A DNA stretch of 64,000 nt from Actinomycetota bacterium (GCA_005888335.1 VAWY01000128.1:42306-106305); one strand, 5' to 3'. Positions 8,948-17,408 are shown, counted from the first letter of the stretch. Notes: a model not told the origin generated them from the sequence alone. Program-made: numbers and translations.

Positions 8948-10192
8948 TCAGATGACCCCCTGCTCGCGCAGCAGCGCGATGCGCTCGGGCGGGAGGCCCA
9001 AGCGCTCCGCGTAGATCTCGTCGTTGTCCTGACCGAGCCCGCGGCCGGCGAAGCGGATGCGTCCCGGGCTTCCCACCAGGCGGAAGGCCAGGTTCTGCAT
9101 CGTCAGCGGCCCAAGGTCCTCGTCGTCGACCGTCGTGACGATGCCGGTCGCCCGCACGTGCGGATCGTTGACCACCTGTTCGACGTCGTAGATCGGCGCG
9201 ATGGCGGCGCCGGCCTCCTCGAACGTCGCCATGACCGCATCGAAGTCGCGCGCGCCGATCCACTCGCCGACGATCCGGTCGAGCTCGTCGGCGTGGCGCA
9301 CGCGCTCCCGCGCCGACGAGAACCACTCTTGCCGAGCGATGTCGGGCCGCCCGACGATCGCCATCACGCGTTCGGCGATGGAGGTGGCGCTGGCGGAGAT
9401 CGCGACCCAGCGCCTGTCGCGCGTCTCGTAGGCGTTGCGCGGCGCGTTGTTCGACGAGCGGTTGCCCTGGCGGCCGGGCACGATCTGGAGCTGGTCGTAC
9501 GCGCTCGGGCCGGGGCCGAGAATGGCCAGCAGGGGCGCCAGCAGCGACAGGTCGATGACCTGGCCGCCGCCGTTTGCGTCGCGGTGATACAGCGCGAGCA
9601 TCACCGCATAGGCGCCGCTGATCGCGGCGACCCCGTCCGCGAGCCCGAACGGCGGCAGCGTCGGCGGGCCGCCGGGCTGACCGGTCTGGTGAGCGAGGCC
9701 GCTCATCGCCTCGGCCAGCGTCCCGAACGCGCGCCGCTGCGCATACGGCCCCGTCTGGCCGAACCCAGTGACGCGCAGCATGACGAGATCCGGGTTGATC
9801 TCGAGCAGGCGCTCGGGCCCGAGGCCCCACTTCTCCATGACGCCGGGGCGAAAGTTCTCGATCAGCACGTCCGCGTCTTCGACGAGCCGCTCCATGATCT
9901 CCCTGCCCTCGGGCCGGCTGAGAACCAGCGTCGCGGTGCGCTTGTTGCGCGAGATGACCTTCCACCACAGCCCGTGACCGTCCTTGCTGGGCCCGTGCGT
10001 CCGCGCCGGATCGCCGCGCGGGTGCTCGATCTTGAGCACGTCGGCACCGTAGTCCCCCAGCAGCATGGCGGTGATCGGCGCCGCGTAGACGGTGCCCAGG
10101 TCCAGGACGCGGACACCGCCGAGGGGGCCTCCTGCGACAACCTCCTCGCGCGGCGCCGTCGCCGACGATCTGGTGTGGGCGGCGGCACTCAT
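8948..10192 (-). CDS. CaiB/BaiF family (type III) CoA-transferase
   Basis: A 414-residue family III CoA-transferase. It has LGGVRVLDLGTVYAAPITAMLLGDYGADVLKIEHP near the start and FRPGVMEKWGLG further on. The expected catalytic aspartate is D186 in FGLADGVAA. Such enzymes move CoA between carboxylic acids. The ATG at 10192 is chosen because the open frame beyond it is not protein-like. It sits alone after a 242-bp leader whose upstream element is also found before the ABC transporter operon, suggesting that the acid imported by the transporter is activated by this enzyme. Confidence 0.88.
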   Translation of the reverse strand: MSAAAHTRSSATAPREEVVAGGPLGGVRVLDLGTVYAAPITAMLLGDYGADVLKIEHPRGDPARTHGPSKDGHGLWWKVISRNKRTATLVLSRPEGREIMERLVEDADVLIENFRPGVMEKWGLGPERLLEINPDLVMLRVTGFGQTGPYAQRRAFGTLAEAMSGLAHQTGQPGGPPTLPPFGLADGVAAISGAYAVMLALYHRDANGGGQVIDLSLLAPLLAILGPGPSAYDQLQIVPGRQGNRSSNNAPRNAYETRDRRWVAISASATSIAERVMAIVGRPDIARQEWFSSARERVRHADELDRIVGEWIGARDFDAVMATFEEAGAAIAPIYDVEQVVNDPHVRATGIVTTVDDEDLGPLTMQNLAFRLVGSPGRIRFAGRGLGQDNDEIYAERLGLPPERIALLREQGVI

Positions 10193-10347
10193 GGTCACCG
10201 GCGCGGGTTCGGCGCGGCATCCGGAGGCGGCGACAGCGCAGTCTGGCAGTGGGGCGAGAGGCGGGCGGTCTCGGTGACCTTCGGCGGCAGCATGGTGCTC
10301 TCCGTGGTTGCGATCCGGCGATGAGGGCGAAGAGGCGTCGCGCGCGG

Positions 10348-10404
10348 CAACGCTTGTGCGCGTTGATCGCCGAATTGGCCGTATTGCGCCTTCTGCGCGT
10401 TCTG
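10348..10404 (-). promoter_or_regulatory. Upstream element shared with the ABC transporter operon (copy A)
   Basis: About 57 bases, roughly three quarters identical to 15794-15851. Read toward the genes, the exact shared blocks are CAGAACGCGCA, ATTCGGCGATCAA and CGCACAA. Copy A lies about 155 bases before the CoA-transferase ATG; copy B lies 34 bases before the ABC ATPase ATG. Both are in the same orientation relative to their genes. It is probably a promoter plus regulator-binding site, perhaps for the response regulator encoded between them. Confidence 0.6.
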
Positions 10405-10434
10405 CCGACACGCGCGGCGCGACGCGCCCGCCGT

Positions 10435-11112
10435 CTACTCCGGCTCGTACCGGTGCTCAGGCCGTCCCGCGGTGCCATAGCGCAGGTTGAGCCGGGCCTT
10501 GCCGGCGTCGGCGAGCGAGGTCAGGTAGCGCTGCGCCGTCGCCCGGCTGATGCCGACCCGTTCGGACACGTCGCTCGCCGACAGTGGTTCGCCGGACTCG
10601 CGCAGGGCCTCCAGGACGAGCTCGGCGGTAGCGGGCGAGTGGCCCTTGGGCAGCGCGATCGCCGCCGCGCCGCTGGGCCGGCGGATGAGGCCGAACAGGC
10701 GGTCGACTTCCTGCTGGTGGGTCTCGCGCTCCGCGGAGCGGGCGGCGTGGAGCTCGGCGTAGGCGGCGAGGCGCTGGCGCAGGTCGTCGAAGTCGAAGGG
10801 CTTGATGAGGTAGTGCAGGGCGCCGCCCTGCATCGCCGCGCGGACGCTCTGCATCTCGCGCGCGGCGCTGAGGACGACGACGTCGGGCGGCTCGGGCAGC
10901 GTGCGCAGGCGGCGCAAGACTTCGAGGCCGCTGGCGTCGGGCAGGTAGAGGTCGAGCAGCACAAGCTGCGGCTGGTGGTGGCGCGCCGCGTCCAGCGCAG
11001 CCGACGCGGTGTGTACGGTCGCCACGACGGTGAAGCCTTCGAGCGCCTCGACGATCTCGGCGTGCAGGCGGGCGACGCGGAAGTCGTCTTCGACGATGAG
11101 CGTGCTGATCAT
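10435..11112 (-). CDS. Response regulator, CitB/DctR type
   Basis: 225 residues. The receiver domain (1-120) has acidic residues D9/D10, phospho-acceptor D54 (LVLLDLYLPDASG) and K104 (YLIKPFDF). A C-terminal HTH is at about 175-200 (LSASDVSERVGISRATAQRYL). This architecture pairs with CitA/DcuS-type kinases that sense C4-dicarboxylates, citrate or related acids. The start overlaps the kinase stop (ATGA). It likely controls the adjacent transporter and CoA-transferase, which share an upstream element. Confidence 0.9.
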   Translation of the reverse strand: MISTLIVEDDFRVARLHAEIVEALEGFTVVATVHTASAALDAARHHQPQLVLLDLYLPDASGLEVLRRLRTLPEPPDVVVLSAAREMQSVRAAMQGGALHYLIKPFDFDDLRQRLAAYAELHAARSAERETHQQEVDRLFGLIRRPSGAAAIALPKGHSPATAELVLEALRESGEPLSASDVSERVGISRATAQRYLTSLADAGKARLNLRYGTAGRPEHRYEPE

Positions 11113-12764
11113 CTGTGCGCCTCGAGATCGCCGCCGGGCGCCACGGCGGCGTCGGCGCGCATGACGACCGGAAGGCGGACCTCGAACAGCGCGCCGCCGT
11201 CGGGCGCGTCGGCCACGCGGATGCTGCCGCCGCGGCGTTCGACGAGTCCCTTGACGAGCGACAGGCCGACGCCGCGGGCGCCCGCAGTTTCCGCCGGCTT
11301 CGTGGAGTAGCCGGGCTCGAAGATCTGCTCGCGCTCGGCGGCCGGGATCCCCGGGCCGGAGTCGACGACGCGGACCAAAAGCTGGCCGTCGTCGAGCACG
11401 TGCAGGCCGACCTCGGTGAACGGCGCCGCGCCGCCGCCCTGGCGAGCGGCGTCGAGGGCGTTGTCGATGAAGTTGCCGAGCACGGTCAGCAGCGCCCGGG
11501 GATCGCGCAGCTCCCCGGCGAGCAGCGACTCCTCGGCGAGCCGCAGCTCAACCCCGCGCTCCGCGGCGACGGCGAACTTGGCCAGCAGCAGCGCCGCGAC
11601 GTGTCGATCGCGGATGCGTTCCGTGACGACCTCGCGCAGCGCGGCGTCGGCGTGGGCGACCTCCTTGATGAAGGCGAGCGCCTCCTCGTCGTGGCCGAGC
11701 TGGAGCAGCCCGGACAGCGTGTGCAGGCGGTTGGAGAACTCGTGGGCCTGGGCGCGCATCGCGTCGGTCAGGTCGCGCACGCTGTCGAGCTCGCGCAGCA
11801 GGCCTTCGAGCTCGGTGCGGTCGCGCAGCGTCGTGACGCCGCCGAGGTCGCGGCCGTCGAGCCGAACCGGCACGTGGTTGGCCACCAGGACGCGCTCGCC
11901 GTGCAGCAGGATGAGGTCGCTGCCGGGCAGCCGGCCCCCCAGCACGGCGGCGACCCGTTCGTCGTCGGTGACCTCGTCGACCGGCCGCCCGACGGCGTCG
12001 GCGGAGAGGTCGAGCAACCGGGCGGCCTCGTCGTTGATCACGCGCACCCGGCGATCGGTGTCGACGACGACGAGGCCTTCGCGGATGCGCCGCAGCGTCG
12101 CCTCGCGCTCGCGCAGCATGTCGGCGATCTCCTCGAGCTCCAGGCCGAAGGTCTGGCGCTTGAGCCGCGCGGCGAGGATCGTCGACGCCAGCAGCCCGGC
12201 GGCAAGCGCGATGGCACCGTACAGCGCGATGACGGGGATGGCGCTCTCGAGCTGCTCGCTGATCCTCGTCTCCAGGATGCCGACGGAGACCTCGCCGACG
12301 ATCCGCCCGTCGTGCGCGCGCAGCGGGACCTTCGCGCGGGCCGAGCGCCCGAGCGTCCCGGTCTGCACCGCGAGCACCGTCTTGCCGCGCAGCGCCGGAC
12401 CGGGGTCGGTGCTGACGTGCCGGCCGATCTGGCGCGGGTCAGGGTGCGAGAAGCGGATGCCGCGGCGATCGGTCACGACGACGAAGGACGTGCCGGTGGC
12501 TCGGCGCACCGCCTCCGCGCGCGCCTGGACGACGCCGTCGCGGTTCCGCGCGGCCACGGCGCCGGCGATCCGCGAGTCGGCCGCGACGCTCTGAGCCACG
12601 CCCAGCGCCCGGCGCTCGTACTCGTCGTCGAGTCGCTGCCGCCACGCGTGCAGGGCGAGCAGGCAGCCGAGCAGCAGCGTCAGCACGAGGATCAGCGCCT
12701 GGAAGGCGAAGATCCGCGTCGAGAGCCGGTGGGGTCGAAACCGGGCTATGGCGCGAGTATCCAT
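11109..12764 (-). CDS. Sensor histidine kinase, CitA/DcuS family
   Basis: 551 residues in CitA/DcuS order. TM1 is at about 17-40. An extracytoplasmic sensor domain spans 41-172 (VVVTDRRGIRFSHPDPRQIG). TM2 is at about 173-199 and a PAS domain at about 222-320. The SpoOB-type phospho-acceptor is H341 in QAHEFSNRLHTLSGLLQLG. The ATPase domain has N-box NFIDNALDA, G1 DSGPGIP and G2 GVGLSLV. The start at 12764 places TM1 at the N-terminus; the frame upstream is GC-rich noise. It senses an external small acid by family analogy and phosphorylates the overlapping response regulator. Confidence 0.92.
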   Translation of the reverse strand: MDTRAIARFRPHRLSTRIFAFQALILVLTLLLGCLLALHAWRQRLDDEYERRALGVAQSVAADSRIAGAVAARNRDGVVQARAEAVRRATGTSFVVVTDRRGIRFSHPDPRQIGRHVSTDPGPALRGKTVLAVQTGTLGRSARAKVPLRAHDGRIVGEVSVGILETRISEQLESAIPVIALYGAIALAAGLLASTILAARLKRQTFGLELEEIADMLREREATLRRIREGLVVVDTDRRVRVINDEAARLLDLSADAVGRPVDEVTDDERVAAVLGGRLPGSDLILLHGERVLVANHVPVRLDGRDLGGVTTLRDRTELEGLLRELDSVRDLTDAMRAQAHEFSNRLHTLSGLLQLGHDEEALAFIKEVAHADAALREVVTERIRDRHVAALLLAKFAVAAERGVELRLAEESLLAGELRDPRALLTVLGNFIDNALDAARQGGGAAPFTEVGLHVLDDGQLLVRVVDSGPGIPAAEREQIFEPGYSTKPAETAGARGVGLSLVKGLVERRGGSIRVADAPDGGALFEVRLPVVMRADAAVAPGGDLEAHR

Positions 12765-12792
12765 CAAGTCTTCAGCGTCGGCGGCGGGCGCA

Positions 12793-12823
12793 GCGCGGCG
12801 CGGGCCGAGGGCCCGCACCGCGC
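12793..12823 (-). terminator. Strong GC hairpin after the ABC operon
   Basis: Two 14-base arms (12793-12806 and 12810-12823) pair with one mismatch around a 3-base loop. It lies between the stop of the substrate-binding protein gene and the kinase start. There is no T-tract, so it may slow or end transcription of the ABC operon in the rho-dependent or L-shaped manner common in actinobacteria, or simply be a stable hairpin. The role is inferred. Confidence 0.4.
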
Positions 12824-12853
12824 TCGCGATCACCACCAACCGGGCGGGTGCTC

Positions 12854-12912
12854 GTGCCGCGTCAGGCAACGTTCGCCCCGTTCGGCGGGGCGACCGTCAC
12901 CTGACGCAGCAC
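12854..12912. repeat. Palindromic MITE/REP-like element, short copy
   Basis: A 59-base near-perfect hairpin. The left arm starts GTGCCGCGTCAGG and contains CGTTCGCCCCG; the right arm mirrors it and ends CCTGACGCAGCAC. The same 27-base ends flank a longer copy at 17409-17570. The outer edge overlaps the stop codon of the substrate-binding protein gene (TAG, 12912-12914). It encodes nothing and looks like a mobilised palindrome or a deletion form of the longer element. Confidence 0.75.
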
Positions 12913-13976
12913 TAGGCGCCCAGCGCCGCGTTCGCCTTCCTGGCGAACTCGGTCGTGTAGGTCTTGCTCAGGTCGATCTTCTTGCCCTTGACCGCGGGGT
13001 CGAAGGCGTCGAGGACCTTGAGCACCGTCTCGGGGCCGCCGGCGGGCATGACGCCGTCGGGCGTGAAGATGCCCTTCTGCGCCTCCAGCGCCTTGGTGTA
13101 CTGCGCGCGGCCGACGCCCTCGTAGTAGGCGGGCGGCATCTTGGCGGTGATCTGCGCCGCCGAGTGCGTCTGGATCCAGCGCAGCGTCTTGACGAGCGCG
13201 TTGGCCAGCTTCTGCACCGTCCGCGGGTTCCTGGCCACCCAGTCGTTGCGCATGTAGAGCGCCGACGCGGGATACAGGCCGCCGAGCGCCGCCCGCGTGC
13301 CGGCCTCGGTGCGCAGGTCGATGAGCGGCTTGCCGAGGCCCTTCTCCTGCACGGCGGTGACCGTGGGCTCGGTCGTCATCCCGCAGTCGATCGCCTTCTG
13401 CTGCATCGCGGCGACGAACGTCGGGCCTGCCTTGACGGCGACCGGCGTGATCTTGTGCGTCTGCACGCCGTTCTTGACGGCGAGGTACTGGGTCAGGAAG
13501 TACGTCGACGAGCCCAGGCCCGTGACGCCGAGCTTCTTGCCGGTCCAGTCGGCAGGCGAGCGGACCGCGCCGGCGACGTCGTTGCGGCACATCTCAGCCT
13601 CCCCGGGCAGCTTGAGCAGCTGCACGACGGACTGCGCGTCCTTGCCGTTGCCCTGCAGGTCGACGGTGTGGTCGTAGAACCCGATCACGCCGTCGACCTT
13701 GCCGGCCAGCAGCTGGTTGGCCGCCTCGACGCCGGCGGGCTCGTCGCTGAGCTGGACGTCGAGGCCCTGCTGCTTGAAGTAGCCCAGGCGCTCGCTGAGC
13801 ATCGCGGGCAGGTAGATCTGCTTGTCGAGCCCGCCGACCATGATCTTCACGGTCTTGGTCCCGCCGGCTGCGCCGGCGCTGCCGCCGCTGCTGCTGCTCC
13901 CGCTGCCGCACCCTGCGGCGATCGCCGCCGCGGCGACGATCGCGCCGCCCGCGGCCAGCTTCTTGCGACCCACCAT
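12912..13976 (-). CDS. ABC transporter substrate-binding lipoprotein (NMT1/SsuA type)
   Basis: A 354-residue periplasmic-type binding protein. It has a lipoprotein signal: a basic N-tip, a hydrophobic stretch and a lipobox ending at Cys23 (AIAAGC), followed by a Ser/Gly-rich linker. The core has NMT1/THI5-like features (YLPAMLSERLGYFKQQGLDVQL). This family binds sulfonates, nitrate, thiamine precursors or aromatic acids. An AGGAGG site lies just before the ATG at 13976. It is the third gene of the ATPase-permease-binding-protein operon. The ligand is not determinable; the CoA-transferase link suggests an organic acid. Confidence 0.88.
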   Translation of the reverse strand: MVGRKKLAAGGAIVAAAAIAAGCGSGSSSSGGSAGAAGGTKTVKIMVGGLDKQIYLPAMLSERLGYFKQQGLDVQLSDEPAGVEAANQLLAGKVDGVIGFYDHTVDLQGNGKDAQSVVQLLKLPGEAEMCRNDVAGAVRSPADWTGKKLGVTGLGSSTYFLTQYLAVKNGVQTHKITPVAVKAGPTFVAAMQQKAIDCGMTTEPTVTAVQEKGLGKPLIDLRTEAGTRAALGGLYPASALYMRNDWVARNPRTVQKLANALVKTLRWIQTHSAAQITAKMPPAYYEGVGRAQYTKALEAQKGIFTPDGVMPAGGPETVLKVLDAFDPAVKGKKIDLSKTYTTEFARKANAALGA

Positions 13977-14024
13977 TGTGGTCCTCCTACTTGACGTGAG
14001 TGATTGAGACGAGACGAAGCGGTG

Positions 14025-14912
14025 TCAGAGCGCGTCCTGCGCGGAGAGCGCGGGCGGCCGCCACGCCAGCAGGCGGCGCTCGAACACGGCGATGAGGCCC
14101 TCGGCGGCCAGCGCGACGATCGCGATGATCACCATGGCCGCGAACACGCCGTCGGCGTTGAACGTGCCCTGCGACTGCGAGATGAGCAGCCCGAGCCCGC
14201 GCTGGGCGCCGAGGAACTCGCCGACGATCGCGCCGATGAGCGCGAAGCCGAAGCTCACGTGCATGCTCGCGATGATCCAGGTCATCGCCGAGGGCAGCAC
14301 GACGTGGCGGGTCACCTGACGGCGCGAGGCGCCGAGGATCCGCGCGGCGGAGACCAGGTTGCGGTCGACCTCGCGCGCCCCCTGGAACGCGTTGAAGAAC
14401 ACGGCGAAGAACACCAGCACGACGGCCAGCGCGACCTTCGAGCTGACGCCGAGCCCCAGCCAGAGGATGAAGATCGAGCCCAGCACGATGCGCGGGATCG
14501 AGTTCATGACCTTGATGTAGGGCGCGAAGACGTCGGCCAGCAGCTGGATGCGCCCCAGCGCGATCCCGCAGACCACGCCGAGCACGACGCCGATGACGAA
14601 GCCGAGCACGGCCTCCTCGAGCGTGACGAAGACCTGCTCCCACAGCGAGCCGGCCTGCGTGCCGTGCTGGACCCAGTTCGACAGCTGGGAGACGATGCGG
14701 CTCGGCTCGCCGAAGAAGAACGGGTCGACGACGCCGGTGCGCGCGCACAGCTCCCAGCCGCCGACCAGGACGACGAAGATCGCGACGCGCAGCGCGATCA
14801 CGCCCGTCCGGCGCCGCGGGCGCGCCCGCGGCGCGCGCCGCGCGGCGGCTTCACTGCGAGGTTCGGGAGTAGCCGGCAGCGCGGCCGGCACGGAGATGTC
14901 CGTGGACGACAT
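14025..14912 (-). CDS. ABC transporter permease (SsuC/TauC type)
   Basis: 295 residues with a long basic cytoplasmic N-tail and about six membrane helices. The ATPase-contact EAA loop reads EVDRNLVSAARILGASRRQVTRHVVLP. It resembles permeases for sulfonate, nitrate and taurine uptake. The start at 14912 has AGAGGAG 6-12 bases upstream and sits 12 bases after the ATPase stop. It pairs with the neighbouring ATPase and lipoprotein. Confidence 0.9.
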   Translation of the reverse strand: MSSTDISVPAALPATPEPRSEAAARRAPRARPRRRTGVIALRVAIFVVLVGGWELCARTGVVDPFFFGEPSRIVSQLSNWVQHGTQAGSLWEQVFVTLEEAVLGFVIGVVLGVVCGIALGRIQLLADVFAPYIKVMNSIPRIVLGSIFILWLGLGVSSKVALAVVLVFFAVFFNAFQGAREVDRNLVSAARILGASRRQVTRHVVLPSAMTWIIASMHVSFGFALIGAIVGEFLGAQRGLGLLISQSQGTFNADGVFAAMVIIAIVALAAEGLIAVFERRLLAWRPPALSAQDAL

Positions 14913-14923
14913 GCGTTCTCCTC

Positions 14924-15760
14924 TCATGCGGCGGCGCCGGCCGCCGTTCGCGCGTACGCACGCTGCACCTCGTCGCGCAGCGTGTCCCAGATCTCCTCGT
15001 AGAGCTCGACGAACCGCGGGTCGAAGCGGATCTCGGGCACCTGCCGCGGGCGCGGCAGGTCGATGTCGTAGACCTCCTTGACCGTCCCCGGCCCGGCCGT
15101 CATGACGACGACGCGGTCCGAGAGCGCGATCGCCTCCTCGAGGTCGTGGGTGACGAAGATGACCGAGGGGCGCGACTGCTCCCACAGCCCCAGCAGCTCG
15201 TTGGACATGATCGACCGCGTCTGGACGTCCAGCGCGCTGAACGGCTCGTCCATCAGCAGGATGGCGGGCTCGTTGATCAGGCTCTGCGCCAGCGCGACGC
15301 GCTTGCGCATGCCACCCGAGAGCTGGTGGGGATGGCGGTCCTCGAACTGGGACAGCCCGACGCGGCGCAGCCAGTCACGCGCCCGGTCGTGCGCCTTGTC
15401 GCGGGCGACGCCGCGGAACCGCGGACCGATCGCGACGTTCTCCAGCACGGTCTTCCACGGCAGCAGCGCGTCGGACTGGAACACGAAGCCGACGTCGTCG
15501 CCGATCCCGGTGACCGCCTTGCCGTGCACGAGAACGTCGCCGTCGCTCGCGGCCTCGAGGCCGGAGACGAGGGTCAGGGTCGTCGACTTGCCGCAGCCGC
15601 TCGGTCCGACGACGGCGCAGAACTGGCCCGGCTCGACGGTCAGGTCGACGTCGGCCAGGGCGGTGAAGATCGAGCCGGCCGGCGTGCGAAATCGCTTGCT
15701 CACGCCGCGCAGCTCGATGGCGGGCTCGCGCCCGCTCCGGGTCTCTCCTCCAGAGTGCAT
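14924..15760 (-). CDS. ABC transporter ATP-binding protein (SsuB/TauB type)
   Basis: A 278-residue nucleotide-binding subunit. Walker A is GPSGCGKST (52-60), the signature is LSGGM (147-151), Walker B ILLMDE (167-172), D-loop SALD, and the switch His lies in VTHDLEEA. It energises the downstream permease. I chose the ATG at 15760; a TTG start at 15796 would fall inside the shared upstream element. It is the first gene of the operon and divergent from the GntR gene. Confidence 0.9.
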   Translation of the reverse strand: MHSGGETRSGREPAIELRGVSKRFRTPAGSIFTALADVDLTVEPGQFCAVVGPSGCGKSTTLTLVSGLEAASDGDVLVHGKAVTGIGDDVGFVFQSDALLPWKTVLENVAIGPRFRGVARDKAHDRARDWLRRVGLSQFEDRHPHQLSGGMRKRVALAQSLINEPAILLMDEPFSALDVQTRSIMSNELLGLWEQSRPSVIFVTHDLEEAIALSDRVVVMTAGPGTVKEVYDIDLPRPRQVPEIRFDPRFVELYEEIWDTLRDEVQRAYARTAAGAAA

Positions 15761-15793
15761 GGCGGCGAAGCTACGGACGGCGCGCGAGCGCGC

Positions 15794-15851
15794 CAACGGT
15801 TGTGCGGATTGATCGCCGAATCGCGCATATGTCGCGCTTTTGCGCGTTCTG
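15794..15851 (-). promoter_or_regulatory. Upstream element shared with the CoA-transferase (copy B)
   Basis: This is the 58-base partner of 10348-10404. It lies between the ABC ATPase start and the GntR operator, 34 bases from the ATPase ATG. Exact blocks shared with copy A, read toward the ATPase, are CAGAACGCGCA, ATTCGGCGATCAA and CGCACAA. Conservation of both sequence and orientation outside coding regions argues for a regulator-binding promoter. Confidence 0.6.
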
Positions 15852-15866
15852 CTCGCCGCTCTGGTC

Positions 15867-15882
15867 GACTAGTATACTAGTC
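15867..15882. promoter_or_regulatory. GntR operator, perfect 16-bp palindrome
   Basis: GACTAGTATACTAGTC is perfectly symmetrical around a TATA centre, the form typical of FadR/FCD-type GntR operators. It ends 3 bases before the GntR ATG. The embedded TATACT (15873-15878) is correctly placed to be the -10 of a leaderless GntR mRNA, so binding would block the gene's own promoter. Confidence 0.7.
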
Positions 15883-15885
15883 CTG

Positions 15886-16578
15886 ATGCGGCTTACCCTC
15901 GAGTCACGCGCGCGGGGCGGAACGCGCGATCGCGTCTACGGCGCGCTGCGCGAGGCGATCGTCTCGGCGCGCCTGGAGCCGGGTCGCAAGCTGTCCGAGG
16001 TCGAGCTGACGCATGAGCTCGGCGTGAGCAGGACGCCGATCCGCGAGGCGCTGGCGCTTCTGCGCGAGGACAGGCTGGTGGCCATCGTGCCGCAGCTCGG
16101 GACGTTCGTGACGCTGATCAGCGCGGACGCGGTGGCCGATGCGGCGTTCGTTCGCGAGGCGCTGGAGTGCAGCGCGGTGCGCCGGACGGCGGAGCGCATC
16201 GAGGCGGCGGGTCTCGAGGACCTGTCGGCCAACCTCGCGGCGCAGGAGCGCGCCGAGCGCTCCGGCGATACGGAGGCGTTCGACGGGCTCGACGACGGCT
16301 TGCACCGCCTGATCTGCGAGCACAGCGGGCATCGGATCGCCTGGGAGCTGAGTCGCCGCGCCAACGGCCAGCTCGACCGGGTCAGGAGGCTGAGCCTGCC
16401 CGAGCCCGGCTACGTCGGTCAGATGGTCGCCGAGCATCGCGAGGTCGTCGCGGCGATCGCCGATCGCGACGCCGACCGGGCCGAGGCCGCGCTGCGTCAC
16501 CACCTGCGGATGGTGCTCTCGCAGGTCCCCGCGCTGGAGCGTGAGCACCCCGAGTTCTTCGAGGACGCGCGACCGTGA
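15886..16578 (+). CDS. GntR family regulator with FCD domain
   Basis: 230 residues. A winged HTH spans about 15-75 (LEPGRKLSEVELTHELGVSRTPIREALALLRED), followed by an all-helical FCD ligand domain whose metal/ligand residues include D and H in DDGLHRLICEHSGH and MVAEHREVVAAI. The start at 15886 follows a palindromic operator by 3 bases. It is divergent from the ABC operon and probably represses itself and possibly that operon in response to an organic acid. The stop overlaps the next gene's GTG. Confidence 0.9.
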   Translation: MRLTLESRARGGTRDRVYGALREAIVSARLEPGRKLSEVELTHELGVSRTPIREALALLREDRLVAIVPQLGTFVTLISADAVADAAFVREALECSAVRRTAERIEAAGLEDLSANLAAQERAERSGDTEAFDGLDDGLHRLICEHSGHRIAWELSRRANGQLDRVRRLSLPEPGYVGQMVAEHREVVAAIADRDADRAEAALRHHLRMVLSQVPALEREHPEFFEDARP

Positions 16579-17372
16579 GCGAGGCGAGCGCGGCGGCCCG
16601 CGCCGAGCCCTTCGAGGTCCGCCGGCTTGCGGAGGTGCGGCCGCTGGCCGCGCGTGCGCGCCGTTCGTCGAAATACACGCGCGAGGAGGTCCTGGCCGCG
16701 ATCCGGCGCTGGGCCGACCGCTACGGCGAGCCGCCGACGATGGTCGACTGGGAGCCGGCGCGGGCGCGCCGGCTCGGACAGCACTGGCGCGCCGAGCGCT
16801 ACGAGGGCGGCGCCTGGCCCACGGCGCGCATGGTCTCCAAGAAGTTCGCGAGCTTCAACGCGGCGGTCCAGCAGGCGGGGCTCACCCCGCGGCGCGCACC
16901 GTCGCGGCTGCGAGCCAACCTCTCCGATCCGTCGGCCGTGCTGGACGCGATCGTCGAATGGACGCGCCGCTACGGCGACGTCCCGACGATGGCCGACTGG
17001 GATCCCGCTCGCGCGCGCCGCCTGGAGCAGGACTGGCGCATCGCCCGCTATCGCCAGGGCGACTGGCCGAGCGTCAGGACCGTCGCCCACCACTTCGGCT
17101 CGCTCGCGGCGGCCATCGAGGCGGCCGGGCTCACACCCCGAGCGCGCGCCTCCCAGCACGCCGATCGCCGAGCCGAACGCGCCGCCAACCGCCACGCCGT
17201 CGCCCGCCTGCGCGCGGCCGGCCTCACGCCCGGCGGCTCGGAGCTCGCCGCGCGACTGCGCGACCTCTCCGACGCCCGCAAGGCGGCCGACCCGGTCGCC
17301 ATCCACACCGCGCTGGTCGACGTGGCCGCGTCGGCCCTGGCCTGGGCCGAGACCGTCGGCGCGGAGGGCTAA
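16575..17372 (+). CDS. Protein with two homing-endonuclease-associated repeats
   Basis: A 265-residue protein starting at a GTG that overlaps the GntR stop (GTGA). Two repeats of about 65 residues share the pattern YTREEVLAAIRRWADRYGEPPTMVDW...W...R...KFASFNAAVQQAGLTPR. They begin near residues 34 and 120. This repeat is a DNA-binding module seen beside HNH endonucleases, but no HNH motif is present here. The C-tail is helical. Coupling to GntR suggests an auxiliary DNA-binding role; this is inference. Confidence 0.75.
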   Translation: MSEASAAARAEPFEVRRLAEVRPLAARARRSSKYTREEVLAAIRRWADRYGEPPTMVDWEPARARRLGQHWRAERYEGGAWPTARMVSKKFASFNAAVQQAGLTPRRAPSRLRANLSDPSAVLDAIVEWTRRYGDVPTMADWDPARARRLEQDWRIARYRQGDWPSVRTVAHHFGSLAAAIEAAGLTPRARASQHADRRAERAANRHAVARLRAAGLTPGGSELAARLRDLSDARKAADPVAIHTALVDVAASALAWAETVGAEG

Positions 17373-17408
17373 GCCCTCGTAGCTCGCCGAGCGCGGCGGC
17401 CAGACCTA

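Noticed and set aside
11115..13994. 959-codon plus-strand frame across the kinase and binding-protein genes
   Set aside because: It spans two real minus-strand genes and their gap, and shows only antisense-type composition.
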